Shown: positions 45,538-54,081, numbered from the stretch's first letter. The stretch: 64,000 nt of DNA from Agromyces protaetiae (GCF_030866785.1 NZ_CP133018.1:1798001-1862000); one strand, 5' to 3'. Made by a program: numbers and translations. The notes: generated by a model not told the origin, from the letters alone.

Positions 45538-46455
45538 ATGCGCCGCCGACAGCGAGCGCAACCGCCCCGCACCGATTTGGCGGAACCCGGTCGGGCCAGC
45601 GAAGCTGGGGACGTGCCCACCGCGATCGAGTCGCCTCCAGCGGTGCGGACGCATCCGATCGGGCTGATTCCGGCGGGACTCGTCTGCGCCGCCGCCGTGC
45701 TGCTCTTCGGCCTCATGATCCCGCTCGCGGGATACGCGGTGCTCGCACTCGGGCTCGTCGGTGCATGGCTCACCGATCGCTCGGGGCGCACGAGCCGGCT
45801 GCTCGCCGACCTCGCGCTCATCGCGATCGGTCAGGTCATCATCTCGACCATCTCGCTCGAGGCCGACATCAGTTATCCGAACATGGCGCTCATGGGTGCG
45901 GTGCTCGGTCTCGCCGTCGCCGTGCCGTACGTGATCTCGCGGTTCGTGTACAAGGAGCACGTGATCCGGTTCCCGTGGCGCACGGGGCAGCGGTGGACGC
46001 GTGTGCAGTGGACGTATCTGCTGCTCGTGACCTTCCTCGGCTGGTTGATCCTGCCGTTCTACTTCATCAGCTCCGGGGTCTACACCAACTGGCCGACGGT
46101 GATCGCGCCGGATGAGATCGCGCGCCTCTTCGTCGGGGTCAACGCGGTCGGCACGTGGGATGAGCTGTTCTTCATCTGCACGGTCTTCGCGTTGCTGCGC
46201 CGGCATTTCCCGGACTGGCAGGCGAATCTGCTGCAGTCGGTGGTGTTCGTGTCGTTCCTGTGGGAGCTCGGCTACCAGTCGTGGGGCCCGCTGCTCACGA
46301 TCCCGTTCGCCCTGATCCAGGGCTACACGTTCAAGCTCACCAAATCGCTCACGTACGTGCTCATCGTGCACCTCATCTTCGATGCGGTCGTGTTCGCGGT
46401 CATCGTCTACGCGCACAATGGCTGGCCCGCGATCTTCCCGTTCGCGCCGGCGTGA
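45538..46455 (+). CDS. CPBP-like membrane protein with incomplete protease motifs
   Basis: About 305 aa with eight membrane helices. The region GTWDELFFICTVFALLRRHF resembles the CPBP/Abi glutamic-protease motif but has only one of the two Glu (DELFF for EExxxR), and the later conserved histidine is in IVHLIFDAVVFAV. It may be a non-catalytic relative. The start is uncertain: ATG 45538, or GTG 45613 which would remove a polar 25-residue N-terminus. Divergent from the M4 peptidase. Confidence 0.7.
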   Translation: MRRRQRAQPPRTDLAEPGRASEAGDVPTAIESPPAVRTHPIGLIPAGLVCAAAVLLFGLMIPLAGYAVLALGLVGAWLTDRSGRTSRLLADLALIAIGQVIISTISLEADISYPNMALMGAVLGLAVAVPYVISRFVYKEHVIRFPWRTGQRWTRVQWTYLLLVTFLGWLILPFYFISSGVYTNWPTVIAPDEIARLFVGVNAVGTWDELFFICTVFALLRRHFPDWQANLLQSVVFVSFLWELGYQSWGPLLTIPFALIQGYTFKLTKSLTYVLIVHLIFDAVVFAVIVYAHNGWPAIFPFAPA

Positions 46456-46535
46456 GCTCAGGCGAGACATTCGCCACTCGGGGTTTGCGCGCCAGGCAGC
46501 TCCCCGGCTTGTGCATCGTTTCGCGGGCCGGCCCC

Positions 46536-47945
46536 TCAAAAGGGTGCCGGCGGCCCGTGGGAGTTGATGAGGGATCGCCACTCCTCCTCGAGCGTGTCGC
46601 TCGGATCCGGCGGTATCGACGACGAGCGAGCCTTCGCTGCTGAGTTCGGCGGACCGACTCCGTCGCTCTCGTCCGTCGATGGCGGCGGGCCGATCGGCAC
46701 GAACGGCCGCTCCGGGAGGGTGCGCAGCACATGACCCGCGGGGGAGGTCCACCGCATGATGCCGCCCGGCTCGTGCTCGACCCGCCAGCCGCTCTCGTGT
46801 TTGACGCGGTGATGATGCCGGCAGAGCGCCGCGAGATTCGACGCGTCGGTGCGGCCGCCGCGCTCCCACGCGACCGTGTGATCGAGATCGGCTCGCTCGG
46901 CGCGGCGCGTGCAGCCGGGGAATCGGCACTGTCCGTCGCGGACTCGCACGAACCCGGCGAGGTCGGCCGGCGCGCGGTAGGACTCGCGACCGTAGCTCAG
47001 GGCCGCGCCCGACTCGGGATGAACGAGGATGCGCCGCAACGAGGGTGCATGCCCCGCGAGGCGGCGAGCGGTCTCGGCGTCGATCGGGCCGTAACCCTCC
47101 AGCTCGGCGGGCTCATCGTCGAGGCCGAGCAGCGTGAGCGCCGGTACTGTCACGCTGATGCGGGGTTGCACGGCGCCCGTCGCACCCGCGCCGTCCCGGG
47201 TGCGCTCGTCGTCCGGAAGCACGCCACCGAGGAGGAGCTCGGCCGCGATGTCCGCCGCGCGCTGCGCTACAGTGCGTGGGTCGCTCGAGCGGTCTCGTGC
47301 CGCGATCGCTCCGACGCGGGCCTGGATCGCGACCGCACGCTCGGCCTCGACGAACAGGCTCAGCCACGCCATGCCGTCGGGAGCGGGGTCGACGCAGACC
47401 CGGCGCTCCTCGGCGGCACGGGCACGCCGCACCGTCAACGGCTCGGGGTGGAGTCGCTCGCGCAGTCGCCGCATGCGTCGCCGGACCTCGGCGTTCGTGG
47501 ACACGACGCCCCGCTGCACCGCGGCCGCACCCGCCTCGACTGCGACCCGCTCGACGGCATCCGCGACCTCGACGGGCAGATCCTGCGTGAGCTCGAGCAC
47601 CGACCGGACCTGCGCGAGCCCGAGCGTGCCCGCCTCGAGTGCGTCGAGCGTCGCGGTGCGCGGCCCGGTCAGCCGGTGGGCCTCGGTCACGAGCCGCGAT
47701 GCGGATGCCTCGTGCTGGCCGAGCGTCGTCGCGAGCTCCGCGACGAACGACCGCGTCGACATGTCCCGCTCACGCGACGTGCTCGCCGGCGACACCCCGT
47801 CGAGCTCGTCCGCGAGCTCACGCGCACGCTGGATGCGACGGTACTGATCGGCCTGGATCTGCCGGATCATGCCGTCGAACGCCGAGATCGCCGCGAGCTC
47901 CCATTCCAGGGCAGTCGCAGGCTGCGTCTCGATCGCTGATTGCAT
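46536..47945 (-). CDS. DUF222-HNH endonuclease family protein
   Basis: 469 aa. The N-terminal 300 residues are DUF222 (the 13E12-repeat type region) and the C-terminus has an HNH nuclease domain: GQCRFPGCTRRAERADLDH, then TDASNLAALCRHHHRVKHE, giving the Cys/His zinc set and the catalytic His. The last 60 residues are Pro/Ser-rich. These proteins are multi-copy in many actinobacteria and may be mobile. ATG 47945 is supported by TTGGAT 6 nt upstream. It abuts a truncated reading frame at 47981-48163. Confidence 0.88.
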   Translation of the reverse strand: MQSAIETQPATALEWELAAISAFDGMIRQIQADQYRRIQRARELADELDGVSPASTSRERDMSTRSFVAELATTLGQHEASASRLVTEAHRLTGPRTATLDALEAGTLGLAQVRSVLELTQDLPVEVADAVERVAVEAGAAAVQRGVVSTNAEVRRRMRRLRERLHPEPLTVRRARAAEERRVCVDPAPDGMAWLSLFVEAERAVAIQARVGAIAARDRSSDPRTVAQRAADIAAELLLGGVLPDDERTRDGAGATGAVQPRISVTVPALTLLGLDDEPAELEGYGPIDAETARRLAGHAPSLRRILVHPESGAALSYGRESYRAPADLAGFVRVRDGQCRFPGCTRRAERADLDHTVAWERGGRTDASNLAALCRHHHRVKHESGWRVEHEPGGIMRWTSPAGHVLRTLPERPFVPIGPPPSTDESDGVGPPNSAAKARSSSIPPDPSDTLEEEWRSLINSHGPPAPF

Positions 47946-47951
47946 ACTGAC

Positions 47952-47957
47952 ATCCAA
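47952..47957 (-). promoter_or_regulatory. DUF222-HNH -10 box (leaderless)
   Basis: TTGGAT on the minus strand, 6 nt before ATG 47945, deciding that start over an upstream ATG. Confidence 0.5.
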
Positions 47958-47980
47958 CCAGCACCCACCGACATCCGTGA

Positions 47981-48163
47981 TTCGAACCACCCTTGAGTGC
48001 GTATGCCTTCCCGCACTTCCATGTGCTGCTGGCCGCGAGAGCCCCGGACCTCGCGCCAGAGCTCCGCGGCCCTGCGATCCTCGCGCTCCGTGCCGACCGT
48101 CGGGACCTCGGCGCCTCGCTCATCGTGGCATCCGAGGTGCGCGCCGCGCTCGGCGCCGCCTGA
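47981..48163 (+). pseudogene. C-terminal remnant of a gene, possibly HIT-family
   Basis: An open frame of 60 codons without a plausible start reads FEPPLSAYAFPHFHVLLAARAP and continues to a stop at 48161-48163. PHFHVLLAAR resembles the His-x-His strand of HIT-fold proteins and the rest (ELRGPAILALRADRRD) looks like ordinary folded protein with native codon use. The 5' part is missing where the DUF222-HNH gene begins. The HIT assignment is tentative; a chance open frame is the alternative. Confidence 0.4.
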
Positions 48164-48198
48164 GGCACCCGGCGTCACGGCGTATCGCGCGCGGCGCG

Positions 48199-48579
48199 TC
48201 AGCGCTCGACCGCCGCCCCGTGCTCGGCGAGCCAGTCCAGCAGCACCACGGCGTGGTTCACGCGTTCGTCGTGCGCGCCGAACAGCAGCGTCACGCGGTC
48301 GTGCGCTGTGCCGAGCTTCAGCAGTGCCGAGGGCGCCCCGTGCGCATCGCGCTCGGCTTCGTCGAGCTCGGCGCGGTAGCGCGCCGCGAACTCGTCGAAC
48401 CGCTCCCGGTGGTGATGCCACTCGCTGCGTAGCTCTGGTGAGGGCGCGACCTCCTTCGCCCATTCGTCGAGGGCCGCACGCGCCTTGCTGACGCCTCGAG
48501 GCCACAGTCGGTCGACGAGCACGCGGTAGCCGTCCGCCGCCACGGCCGGGTCGTACACCCGCTTGATCACGAAGCCCAC
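48199..48579 (-). CDS. DUF488 family protein
   Basis: 126-aa DUF488 protein of unknown biochemical role. The signature is KRVYDPAVAADGYRVLVDRL followed by WPRGVSKARAALDEWAKEVAPSP and WHH; these Arg/Trp residues are conserved in the family. GTG 48579 is chosen; a CAGACT hexamer 6 nt upstream is a possible leaderless -10. Divergent from the CPBP protease gene. Confidence 0.87.
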   Translation of the reverse strand: MGFVIKRVYDPAVAADGYRVLVDRLWPRGVSKARAALDEWAKEVAPSPELRSEWHHHRERFDEFAARYRAELDEAERDAHGAPSALLKLGTAHDRVTLLFGAHDERVNHAVVLLDWLAEHGAAVER

Positions 48580-48705
48580 GCGCTCAGTCTGCACCCTGCG
48601 ACGACGCCAGGGCGAGCACGCCATCATCCGCCCGCCGGAGAACGGAGGGTGATATCCGTCGCGCGGGGGAGGTGCCGGCCTGTTCGCCCCTGGTCGACTG
48701 GAGCC

Positions 48706-49800
48706 ATGTCCGAGACACACGCCCCCGCCCCGCAGACCGTGCTGCCGCCGGACCCCGCCGTCCGCAGGCGCGAGCGGGCCGACGCCCATCGAGTGAAGAA
48801 CACCGAGCGCGGGCCGATCTTCCCCGCCACGGTTCCCTGGCTCGCCGTCGTCGTCTTCGTCGTCATCTCGATCGGCGGCGCCTGGCTCGTCGCACTGCCG
48901 CTGTGGACGTCGGGCGAGGGGCTGATGCATCCGCTGTTCACGCTCATCGCGCTCGCGATGATGTACACACCCGCGCTCGCGACCCTCGTCGTCGTGCTCT
49001 GGGTGCGACGCCCCGCCAACATCCCGCGCTATCTCGGACTCACGCCCATGCGGCCGGCCGGCCGCACCTGGCTCTTCATCGCGATCGGCGCGGTGGGGTT
49101 CTGGGTGCTGGCCTACGCCTCGATGCTGCTCGGCCAGGCCATGGGCCTCATCCGCCTCGACCTGTCCGGCGTGAGTGCCATCACCGCGACGATCGAGGCG
49201 ACGGGCGGCCAGGCGGCGGCGATGGACGTCTCCGTCATCGTCGCGGTCAACCTCGCCACCCTTCCGCTCATCACCATCGTGAACAGCGTCGCCGCGTTCG
49301 GCGAGGAGATCGGATGGCGCGGCTGGCTGCTGCCCTCGCTCCGACCGCTCGGCACCATGCCCGCCCTGCTCATCTCCGGGGTGATCTGGGGTGTCTGGCA
49401 TGCCCCGCTCATCCTGCTCGGCTACAACTACCAGCGCACCGACCTCGCGGGCGTCGGCTTCATGGTCGTCTTCTGTGTGCTCGTCGGCATCCTGATCGGC
49501 TGGCTGCGGCTGCGCAGCGCCTCCGTCTGGCCGGCGGTCATCGCGCATGGGGCGCTCAACACCGCGGTCTCGGCGTTCCTCATCTTCGTCGATGTCCGCG
49601 ACCTGCCGGCGGGGCCATGGGGGAGCCTGCTCGGCTGGCCCGGCTGGATCCTGCTCGCGCTCGCCGCCGTCGTGCTGCTGGTCACCGGTCAGTTCCGGAA
49701 GCAGCCAGAGCCGGGGCTGACCCTCGCCGAAGCGGCACAGCGCGCACCGGGTGCGCCGGGCGCGCCGGGCGAGCACACCGCACCGCACGGTCGAGCCTGA
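48706..49800 (+). CDS. CPBP family intramembrane glutamic endopeptidase
   Basis: 364 aa with eight membrane helices. The CPBP/Abi motifs are complete: FGEEIGWRGWLLPSLR (EExxxR), GVIWGVWHAPLILLG (FxxxH-like with WHAP) and VWPAVIAHGALN (HxxxN). In bacteria such proteases are linked to bacteriocin immunity or prenylated-substrate cleavage, but the target is unknown. ATG 48706 has no good ribosome site; TCGACT 6 nt upstream is a weak -10. The Pro/Gly/Ala tail is low complexity. Confidence 0.88.
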   Translation: MSETHAPAPQTVLPPDPAVRRRERADAHRVKNTERGPIFPATVPWLAVVVFVVISIGGAWLVALPLWTSGEGLMHPLFTLIALAMMYTPALATLVVVLWVRRPANIPRYLGLTPMRPAGRTWLFIAIGAVGFWVLAYASMLLGQAMGLIRLDLSGVSAITATIEATGGQAAAMDVSVIVAVNLATLPLITIVNSVAAFGEEIGWRGWLLPSLRPLGTMPALLISGVIWGVWHAPLILLGYNYQRTDLAGVGFMVVFCVLVGILIGWLRLRSASVWPAVIAHGALNTAVSAFLIFVDVRDLPAGPWGSLLGWPGWILLALAAVVLLVTGQFRKQPEPGLTLAEAAQRAPGAPGAPGEHTAPHGRA

Positions 49801-49832
49801 CGCTGACGGATGCGGCGCCCCGCCGCTCCGGA

Positions 49833-49838
49833 TAGGGT
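49833..49838 (+). promoter_or_regulatory. Oxidoreductase -10 box (leaderless)
   Basis: TAGGGT ends 6 nt before ATG 49845. Confidence 0.6.
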
Positions 49839-49844
49839 CGGGCC

Positions 49845-50819
49845 ATGGTCCCCGATCGCATGCGCGCGGTCATCCAGACCGGCTACGGCCAGCCCGAGCA
49901 GGTGCTGCGCCTCGCGCGCGGCCCGGTGCCGGTGCCGCGACGCGATCAGGTGCTGATCCGGGTCGATGCGGTGTCGATCAACTCCTGGGACGTCGACCTC
50001 GTCACCGGTCCCATGATCACGCGCATCACCGCGCCGTTCCGCACGCGGCAGCGCGTCATCGGGTCGGATGTCGCGGGCGAGGTCGTCGCCGCCGGCGAGG
50101 ATGCCGCGCGATTCAGCGTCGGCGACCGGGTCGTGGGGGACCTGTCGGTGAGCGGATGGGGCGGCTTCGCCGAGTACGCGACGGCCCGTGAGCGGGCGCT
50201 CACGCCGGTGCCCGACGGCGTCGGCGACGTGGCGGCGTGCGCGCTGCCGCAGGCCGGCAGCATGGCGCTCCAGTCGCTCGGCGACCGGTCCGTGCTCGAC
50301 GGGCGCCGCGTCCTCATTGTCGGAGCCGGCGGCGGCGTCGGCACGTTCGCCATCCAGCTCGCACGCGCGGCGGGCGCCCACGTCACGGTCGTCGATTGGG
50401 CTCCCAAGCTCGCGGCGCTCCGGCGCCTCGGCGCCGACGAGGCGATCGAGGCCGGCCGCCTGGCCGAGGTGTCGCATCCGAGCTTCGACCGCGTCGTCGA
50501 CGTCGTGGGCGCACTGGCCCCGGCGGCGGCGCGTGGACTGTTGGCCCCCGGCGGCGAGGCCGTCGTGGTCGGCGGCCGACCAGGGTTGCTCCTGCGGATC
50601 GTGTTCGGCGGCCTCCGCGGCGCCGATCGGCAGGGGCGCCGCGTGCGTCTGCTCATCGCCCGCCCGAACCGCGACGTGGCCGAGCTGCTCTCGCTCGTGG
50701 CATCCGGAGCGCTCCGCCCCGTGATCGACGGACCGCACCCACTGACCGACGTGCCCTACGAGGTCGAGCGGCTCCGCGCGGGCGCGGTGACCGGCAAGGT
50801 CGTCATCGTCCCGGCGTGA
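49845..50819 (+). CDS. Quinone oxidoreductase-like MDR protein
   Basis: 324-aa zinc-independent medium-chain reductase. The GroES-like domain has VDAVSINSWDVDLVTG and GSDVAGEVVAAGEDA; the Rossmann fold has VLIVGAGGGVGTFAIQLARA. Catalytic zinc Cys/His residues of alcohol dehydrogenases are missing, so an NADPH:quinone or enone reductase is likely. No ribosome site; leaderless start. Confidence 0.9.
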   Translation: MVPDRMRAVIQTGYGQPEQVLRLARGPVPVPRRDQVLIRVDAVSINSWDVDLVTGPMITRITAPFRTRQRVIGSDVAGEVVAAGEDAARFSVGDRVVGDLSVSGWGGFAEYATARERALTPVPDGVGDVAACALPQAGSMALQSLGDRSVLDGRRVLIVGAGGGVGTFAIQLARAAGAHVTVVDWAPKLAALRRLGADEAIEAGRLAEVSHPSFDRVVDVVGALAPAAARGLLAPGGEAVVVGGRPGLLLRIVFGGLRGADRQGRRVRLLIARPNRDVAELLSLVASGALRPVIDGPHPLTDVPYEVERLRAGAVTGKVVIVPA

Positions 50820-50856
50820 GCCGGCACCGCGGGAGAGGCACACCCTCGCGCTCTGC

Positions 50857-50951
50857 TAGACTCTTGAGGTTGCCGTGAACCGGCCGCGCATCAAGAGAGC
50901 CCAGGCATCAGGCCACGGGCAGCGCGCAACGAAGAGAAAGGGGATCCCTCT
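50857..50951 (+). promoter_or_regulatory. rpsO promoter and leader
   Basis: TAGACT at 50857-50862 gives a leader of about 80 nt that contains the AAAGGGG ribosome site. S15 commonly represses its own translation through a leader structure; whether this leader folds so is not established here. Confidence 0.45.
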
Positions 50952-51221
50952 ATGGCACTGGATGCAGATACCAAGAAGGCGATCATCGAAGAGTACGCGA
51001 CGCACCCCGGTGACACCGGGTCCCCCGAGGTCCAGATCGCGATTCTCACGAAGCGCATCAAGGATCTCACCGAGCACCTGAAGGAGCACAAGCACGACCA
51101 CCACTCGCGTCGTGGCCTGCTGCTCCTCGTGGGTCAGCGTCGTCGTCTGCTCGGCTACCTCGCCGACGTCGACATCACGCGCTACCGCTCGCTGATCGAG
51201 CGTCTCGGGCTGCGCCGCTGA
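50952..51221 (+). CDS. rpsO: 30S ribosomal protein S15
   Basis: 89-aa primary 16S rRNA-binding protein of the platform. The full signature is present: [47 protein letters not shown] and the C-terminal [13 protein letters not shown]. Length and start (ATG 50952 after AAAGGGGATC) are standard. pnp, often downstream, is not in this window; a strong terminator follows instead. Confidence 0.98.
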   Translation: MALDADTKKAIIEEYATHPGDTGSPEVQIAILTKRIKDLTEHLKEHKHDHHSRRGLLLLVGQRRRLLGYLADVDITRYRSLIERLGLRR

Positions 51222-51265
51222 GCGGACTGTCCTGCGGCTCTCGATGACACCGCGAACTTCTTCGG

Positions 51266-51297
51266 AACGGGCCGTCACCTTCGGGTGGCGGCCCGTT
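51266..51297 (+). terminator. rpsO terminator
   Basis: AACGGGCCGTCACC pairs over 14 bp (one G-U) with its complement around a TTCG tetraloop, followed by a short T-containing tail. Confidence 0.85.
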
Positions 51298-51345
51298 TCG
51301 CGTGCGGGGCCGGGCGCTGATCGCGGCCCCTGGGAAGTCAACCCG

Positions 51346-51374
51346 TTGGCGACCTGGCGCTCGCTTCCTAGCGT
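51346..51374 (+). promoter_or_regulatory. Promoter of the DJ-1/PfpI gene
   Basis: TTGGCG (51346-51351), 17-bp spacer, TAGCGT (51369-51374), then a short leader with GGAAGGAG. Confidence 0.6.
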
Positions 51375-51413
51375 GGAACGCGTACTGACCGCGACGGAAG
51401 GAGCACCATCACC

Positions 51414-51977
51414 ATGGCCGAACGACTGGACGGCAAGCGCGTCGCATTCCTGCTGACCGACGGCGTCGAGCAGGTCGAGTTCACCGATCCCTGGAACGCC
51501 CTCACGCGGGCCGGGGCCGAAGTCACGCTCGTCTCACCCACCGAGGGCACCGTGCTCGGCATGCACGGTGACGACAAGGCCGACACCTTCGACGTCGACC
51601 GCGCGGTCGCGACCGCATCCGCGTCGGACTACGACGCGCTCGTGCTGCCGGGCGGCGTCGTGAACGCCGACCACCTCCGCATGGACGCGGACGCCGTGCG
51701 CTTCGTGCGCGAGTTCTTCGAACAGCACAAGCCGGTCTCCGCGATCTGTCACGCCCCGTGGATCCTCGCCGAGGCGGGCGTCGCGCGCGGCCGCAGCCTC
51801 ACGTCCTACCCGAGCCTGAAGACCGACCTCGTGAACGCCGGCGCCGACTGGAGCGACGAGGAGGTCGTCGTCGACCAGGGGCTCGTCACGAGCCGCAATC
51901 CCGACGATCTGCCCGCGTTCATCGACAAGACCATCGAAGAGATCGCGGAGGGCGAGCACGCGGGCCAGACGGCCTGA
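51414..51977 (+). CDS. DJ-1/PfpI family protein
   Basis: 187-aa class I glutamine-amidotransferase-like protein of the PfpI/YhbO type, associated with stress and reported protease, chaperone or glyoxal-handling activities. The nucleophile Cys is in VSAICHAPWILAEAG (about 108), preceded by DALVLPGGVVNADHLR with the conserved Gly-Gly. It also has the LVTSRNPDDLPAF C-terminus. GGAAGGAG precedes ATG 51414. The stop lies inside an extended 17-18 bp tandem array. Confidence 0.92.
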   Translation: MAERLDGKRVAFLLTDGVEQVEFTDPWNALTRAGAEVTLVSPTEGTVLGMHGDDKADTFDVDRAVATASASDYDALVLPGGVVNADHLRMDADAVRFVREFFEQHKPVSAICHAPWILAEAGVARGRSLTSYPSLKTDLVNAGADWSDEEVVVDQGLVTSRNPDDLPAFIDKTIEEIAEGEHAGQTA

Positions 51978-52085
51978 GCTGCCAGACCGGGCTGGGCTGT
52001 CAGGCGGCCTGGGCTGTCGGACGGCCTGGGGCTGTCAGACGGCCTGAGTTCTCAGACGGCCTGGGCTTGTCAGACGGCCTGAGCC
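51968..52085 (+). repeat. Tandem array of 17-18 bp units starting in the stop region
   Basis: GGCCTG-starting units lie at 51971 (inside the gene's last codon and stop), about 51988 (degenerate), 52006, 52023, 52041, 52058 and 52076; periods alternate 17 and 18 bp. Unit consensus GGCCTGGGCTGTCAGAC. It is not a CRISPR: there are no unique spacers. Confidence 0.9.
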
Positions 52086-52121
52086 GAACAGGCCGGCCCG
52101 GTCGGTGGATCCGACCTGAAC

Positions 52122-52154
52122 ACGAGCGGATGTCCCGGTGGGGCATCCGCTCGT
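52122..52154. terminator. Hairpin between convergent genes
   Basis: ACGAGCGGATG pairs with CATCCGCTCGT over 11 bp; CCC/GGG inside can extend it. It separates the DJ-1 gene and the CGNR gene. Confidence 0.75.
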
Positions 52155-52194
52155 CGTGTGTCGTCGCCCGTGGCCGGGGCGTGGTGGCGCGAGG

Positions 52195-52743
52195 TCAGTC
52201 CGCGGCCCGCGCACGGTGCGCGCGCGCCGCCATGCGGTTGCCGCATCGGGTGCTGCAGAAGCGCCGTGACGCGTTCTTGGACAGGTCGAGGTAGATCCCG
52301 GAGCAGTCGTCGGCCGCGCAGGTCTGCAGGCGATCCATCTGGTCGGCACGGATGACGTCGACGAGGGCCATTGCCGCCTCCACCAGGATGCGCTGGGCGA
52401 GCGGCGCATCCAGCGACGTCGCATGGACATGCCAGTCGAGGACGTCGTGGCGGACGAGCCGGGGAAGCGCGTTCGCCTCGGCGAGGATCGCATTGACCTC
52501 GACGACGGCCTCGTCGCGTCCGAGCGACCACAGGTCACGCAGTCGGACGCGCGCGTCGCGGACCTCGCCGAGTTCGCGGCGGTCGCCGTCGCGCCGGCCC
52601 GAGTAGCCCCATTCGTCGAGGATGTCGCGCAGTTGCGCGGTCGACGCGAGCTCGTCGTCGCCGGATTCCGACGCCTCGGGGACCGTGTCGGCGAGGGCTG
52701 CGACGAAGGCGAGCGCCGACACGGTGTCATCGGTGAAAATCAT
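52195..52743 (-). CDS. CGNR zinc-finger transcriptional regulator (ABATE domain)
   Basis: 182 aa: an N-terminal ABATE stress-type domain and a C-terminal CGNR zinc finger (CAADDCSGIYLDLSKN and RRFCSTRCGNRMAARAHRAR). Such proteins are putative regulators. The start ATG 52743 is chosen because AGGAG lies 4 nt upstream; a longer frame exists without support. Divergent from the EamA transporter. Confidence 0.9.
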   Translation of the reverse strand: MIFTDDTVSALAFVAALADTVPEASESGDDELASTAQLRDILDEWGYSGRRDGDRRELGEVRDARVRLRDLWSLGRDEAVVEVNAILAEANALPRLVRHDVLDWHVHATSLDAPLAQRILVEAAMALVDVIRADQMDRLQTCAADDCSGIYLDLSKNASRRFCSTRCGNRMAARAHRARAAD

Positions 52744-52867
52744 TTGACTCCTGACATCTCCATCGAGTACCGTCACGAGCATAACGGTGTTCGCTCATGA
52801 CGCCGCGGATCGTGGCCATCGAGATGTGGCGTGGGGCGGAGCCCCGGGATACAGGGGAGGGCGCGGC

Positions 52868-53842
52868 ATGCGGGGAGTGCGTGGCATGGCGGGCATCGCC
52901 CTGGGGCTCGCGAGCGGGCTGGCCTTCGGTGCGGGCGGCGCGGTCGTGAAACCGCTGCTCGAGGCCGGGTGGACGCCCGGCGCCGCGGTGTTCGCGCGCA
53001 TCGCGACCGCGGCGCTGGTGGTCGCCGTCCCGGCGCTCTGGGTGTTGCGCTTCGACCTGCGGCTGCTGTGGCGCGCGCGATGGACCGTCCTCGCCTATGC
53101 CCTGATCGCGATCGCCGGGACCCAGGTCGCCTTCTACGCCGCGATCGCCACGATCCCCGTGAGCACCGCGCTGCTCATCGAATATCTCGCACCCGTCGCG
53201 CTCGTGCTCGCGGCCTGGGCGCGGCGGCGGCACGCGCCGCAGCTGGTCGTGCTCGCCGGCTCCGCCCTCGCGATCACCGGGCTCGTGCTCGTGATCGGTC
53301 CCGGCGGTGGCGCGCTCGACCCGGCCGGTCTGATCTTCGCCGGCATCGCGATGCTCGGCGTCTGCGTCTACTACGTCATGGGGGAGCGGGCGGATGCCTC
53401 GCTGCCGCCGATGGCGCTCGCAGGTGCCGGGTTCGTCATCGGCGCGCTCGCGCTCGGCGCCGTCGGTCTCACCGGCCTCGTCCCGTTCGCGGCCGTGTTC
53501 ACCGATGTGGCGTTCTTCGGAGCCGTGGCACCGTGGTGGGTCCCGGTGCTCACGGTGGGCGTGGTCTCGACCGCGTTCGCGTACGTCGCCGGCATCACCG
53601 CGATCCGGATGCTCGGCACCAGGCTGGCGTCGTTCCTCGGGCTGAGCGAGGTCGTCTTCGCGGCCATCGTGGCCTGGCTGGTCCTCGGCGAGGCGATCGG
53701 GCCCGTGCAGGTTCTCGGCGGGCTCGCGATCCTCGCGGGCATCGTGCTCGTGCGGCTCGAGAAGCCCGCGAGCGATCCGGCCGCTCGCGCCCTCGACATC
53801 GACGTCGTGCCGGTCCCGCCCACGCCGGCGCCGCGCGCGTAG
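52868..53842 (+). CDS. EamA/DMT family transporter
   Basis: 324-aa drug/metabolite transporter with ten membrane helices and two EamA repeats (first about residues 8-145, second about 155-300; second repeat ends SFLGLSEVVFAAIVAWLVLGE with the conserved Pro/Glu region). Substrate is unknown. GGGGAGGG lies upstream of ATG 52868. The gene is divergent from the CGNR regulator, which may control it; this is inference. Confidence 0.88.
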   Translation: MRGVRGMAGIALGLASGLAFGAGGAVVKPLLEAGWTPGAAVFARIATAALVVAVPALWVLRFDLRLLWRARWTVLAYALIAIAGTQVAFYAAIATIPVSTALLIEYLAPVALVLAAWARRRHAPQLVVLAGSALAITGLVLVIGPGGGALDPAGLIFAGIAMLGVCVYYVMGERADASLPPMALAGAGFVIGALALGAVGLTGLVPFAAVFTDVAFFGAVAPWWVPVLTVGVVSTAFAYVAGITAIRMLGTRLASFLGLSEVVFAAIVAWLVLGEAIGPVQVLGGLAILAGIVLVRLEKPASDPAARALDIDVVPVPPTPAPRA

Positions 53843-53973
53843 CACGCGGGTCGCGGTCGGGGCGGCCGCCGGGTGGCCGCGCGCTGCGCGCTCTGCGCTG
53901 TCGCGGGGCGCAGCGATCGCGCGTGCCGCCCAGCCCGCCATCGAGGTCCGACGCCGCTGCCTGCGCGGCCTCG

Positions 53974-54002
53974 TTGACACGCCTTCCGCTCGATGATAGG
54001 TT
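53974..54002 (+). promoter_or_regulatory. Sugar-operon promoter
   Basis: TTGACA (53974-53979), exact 17-bp spacer, TAGGTT (53997-54002). This is the best consensus promoter in the window. Confidence 0.8.
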
Positions 54003-54011
54003 CACTGAACA
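53999..54011. promoter_or_regulatory. LacI-type operator O1
   Basis: GGTTCACTGAACA, an inverted repeat centred on 54005 and overlapping the -10 box. Confidence 0.75.
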
Positions 54012-54014
54012 CAA

Positions 54015-54027
54015 GGTTCAATGAACC
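54015..54027. promoter_or_regulatory. LacI-type operator O2
   Basis: GGTTCAATGAACC, a perfect palindrome centred on 54021, 16 bp from O1 and just downstream of the predicted transcription start. Confidence 0.8.
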
Positions 54028-54081
54028 AAGTCGGCAACGCGGCCGCCGGCCGCCGCAGCCTCGATGATGAGAGCAGGAGAC

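Larger units (their letters stand above)
53843..54081. other. Control region of the sugar operon
   Basis: About 240 bp without a gene. The first half is GC-rich and featureless; the second half holds the operon promoter and two operators described separately, then a leader of about 70 nt. Confidence 0.7.

Noticed and set aside
51968..52085. CRISPR-like array
   Set aside because: Units of 17-18 bp are contiguous with no unique spacers and no cas genes nearby.
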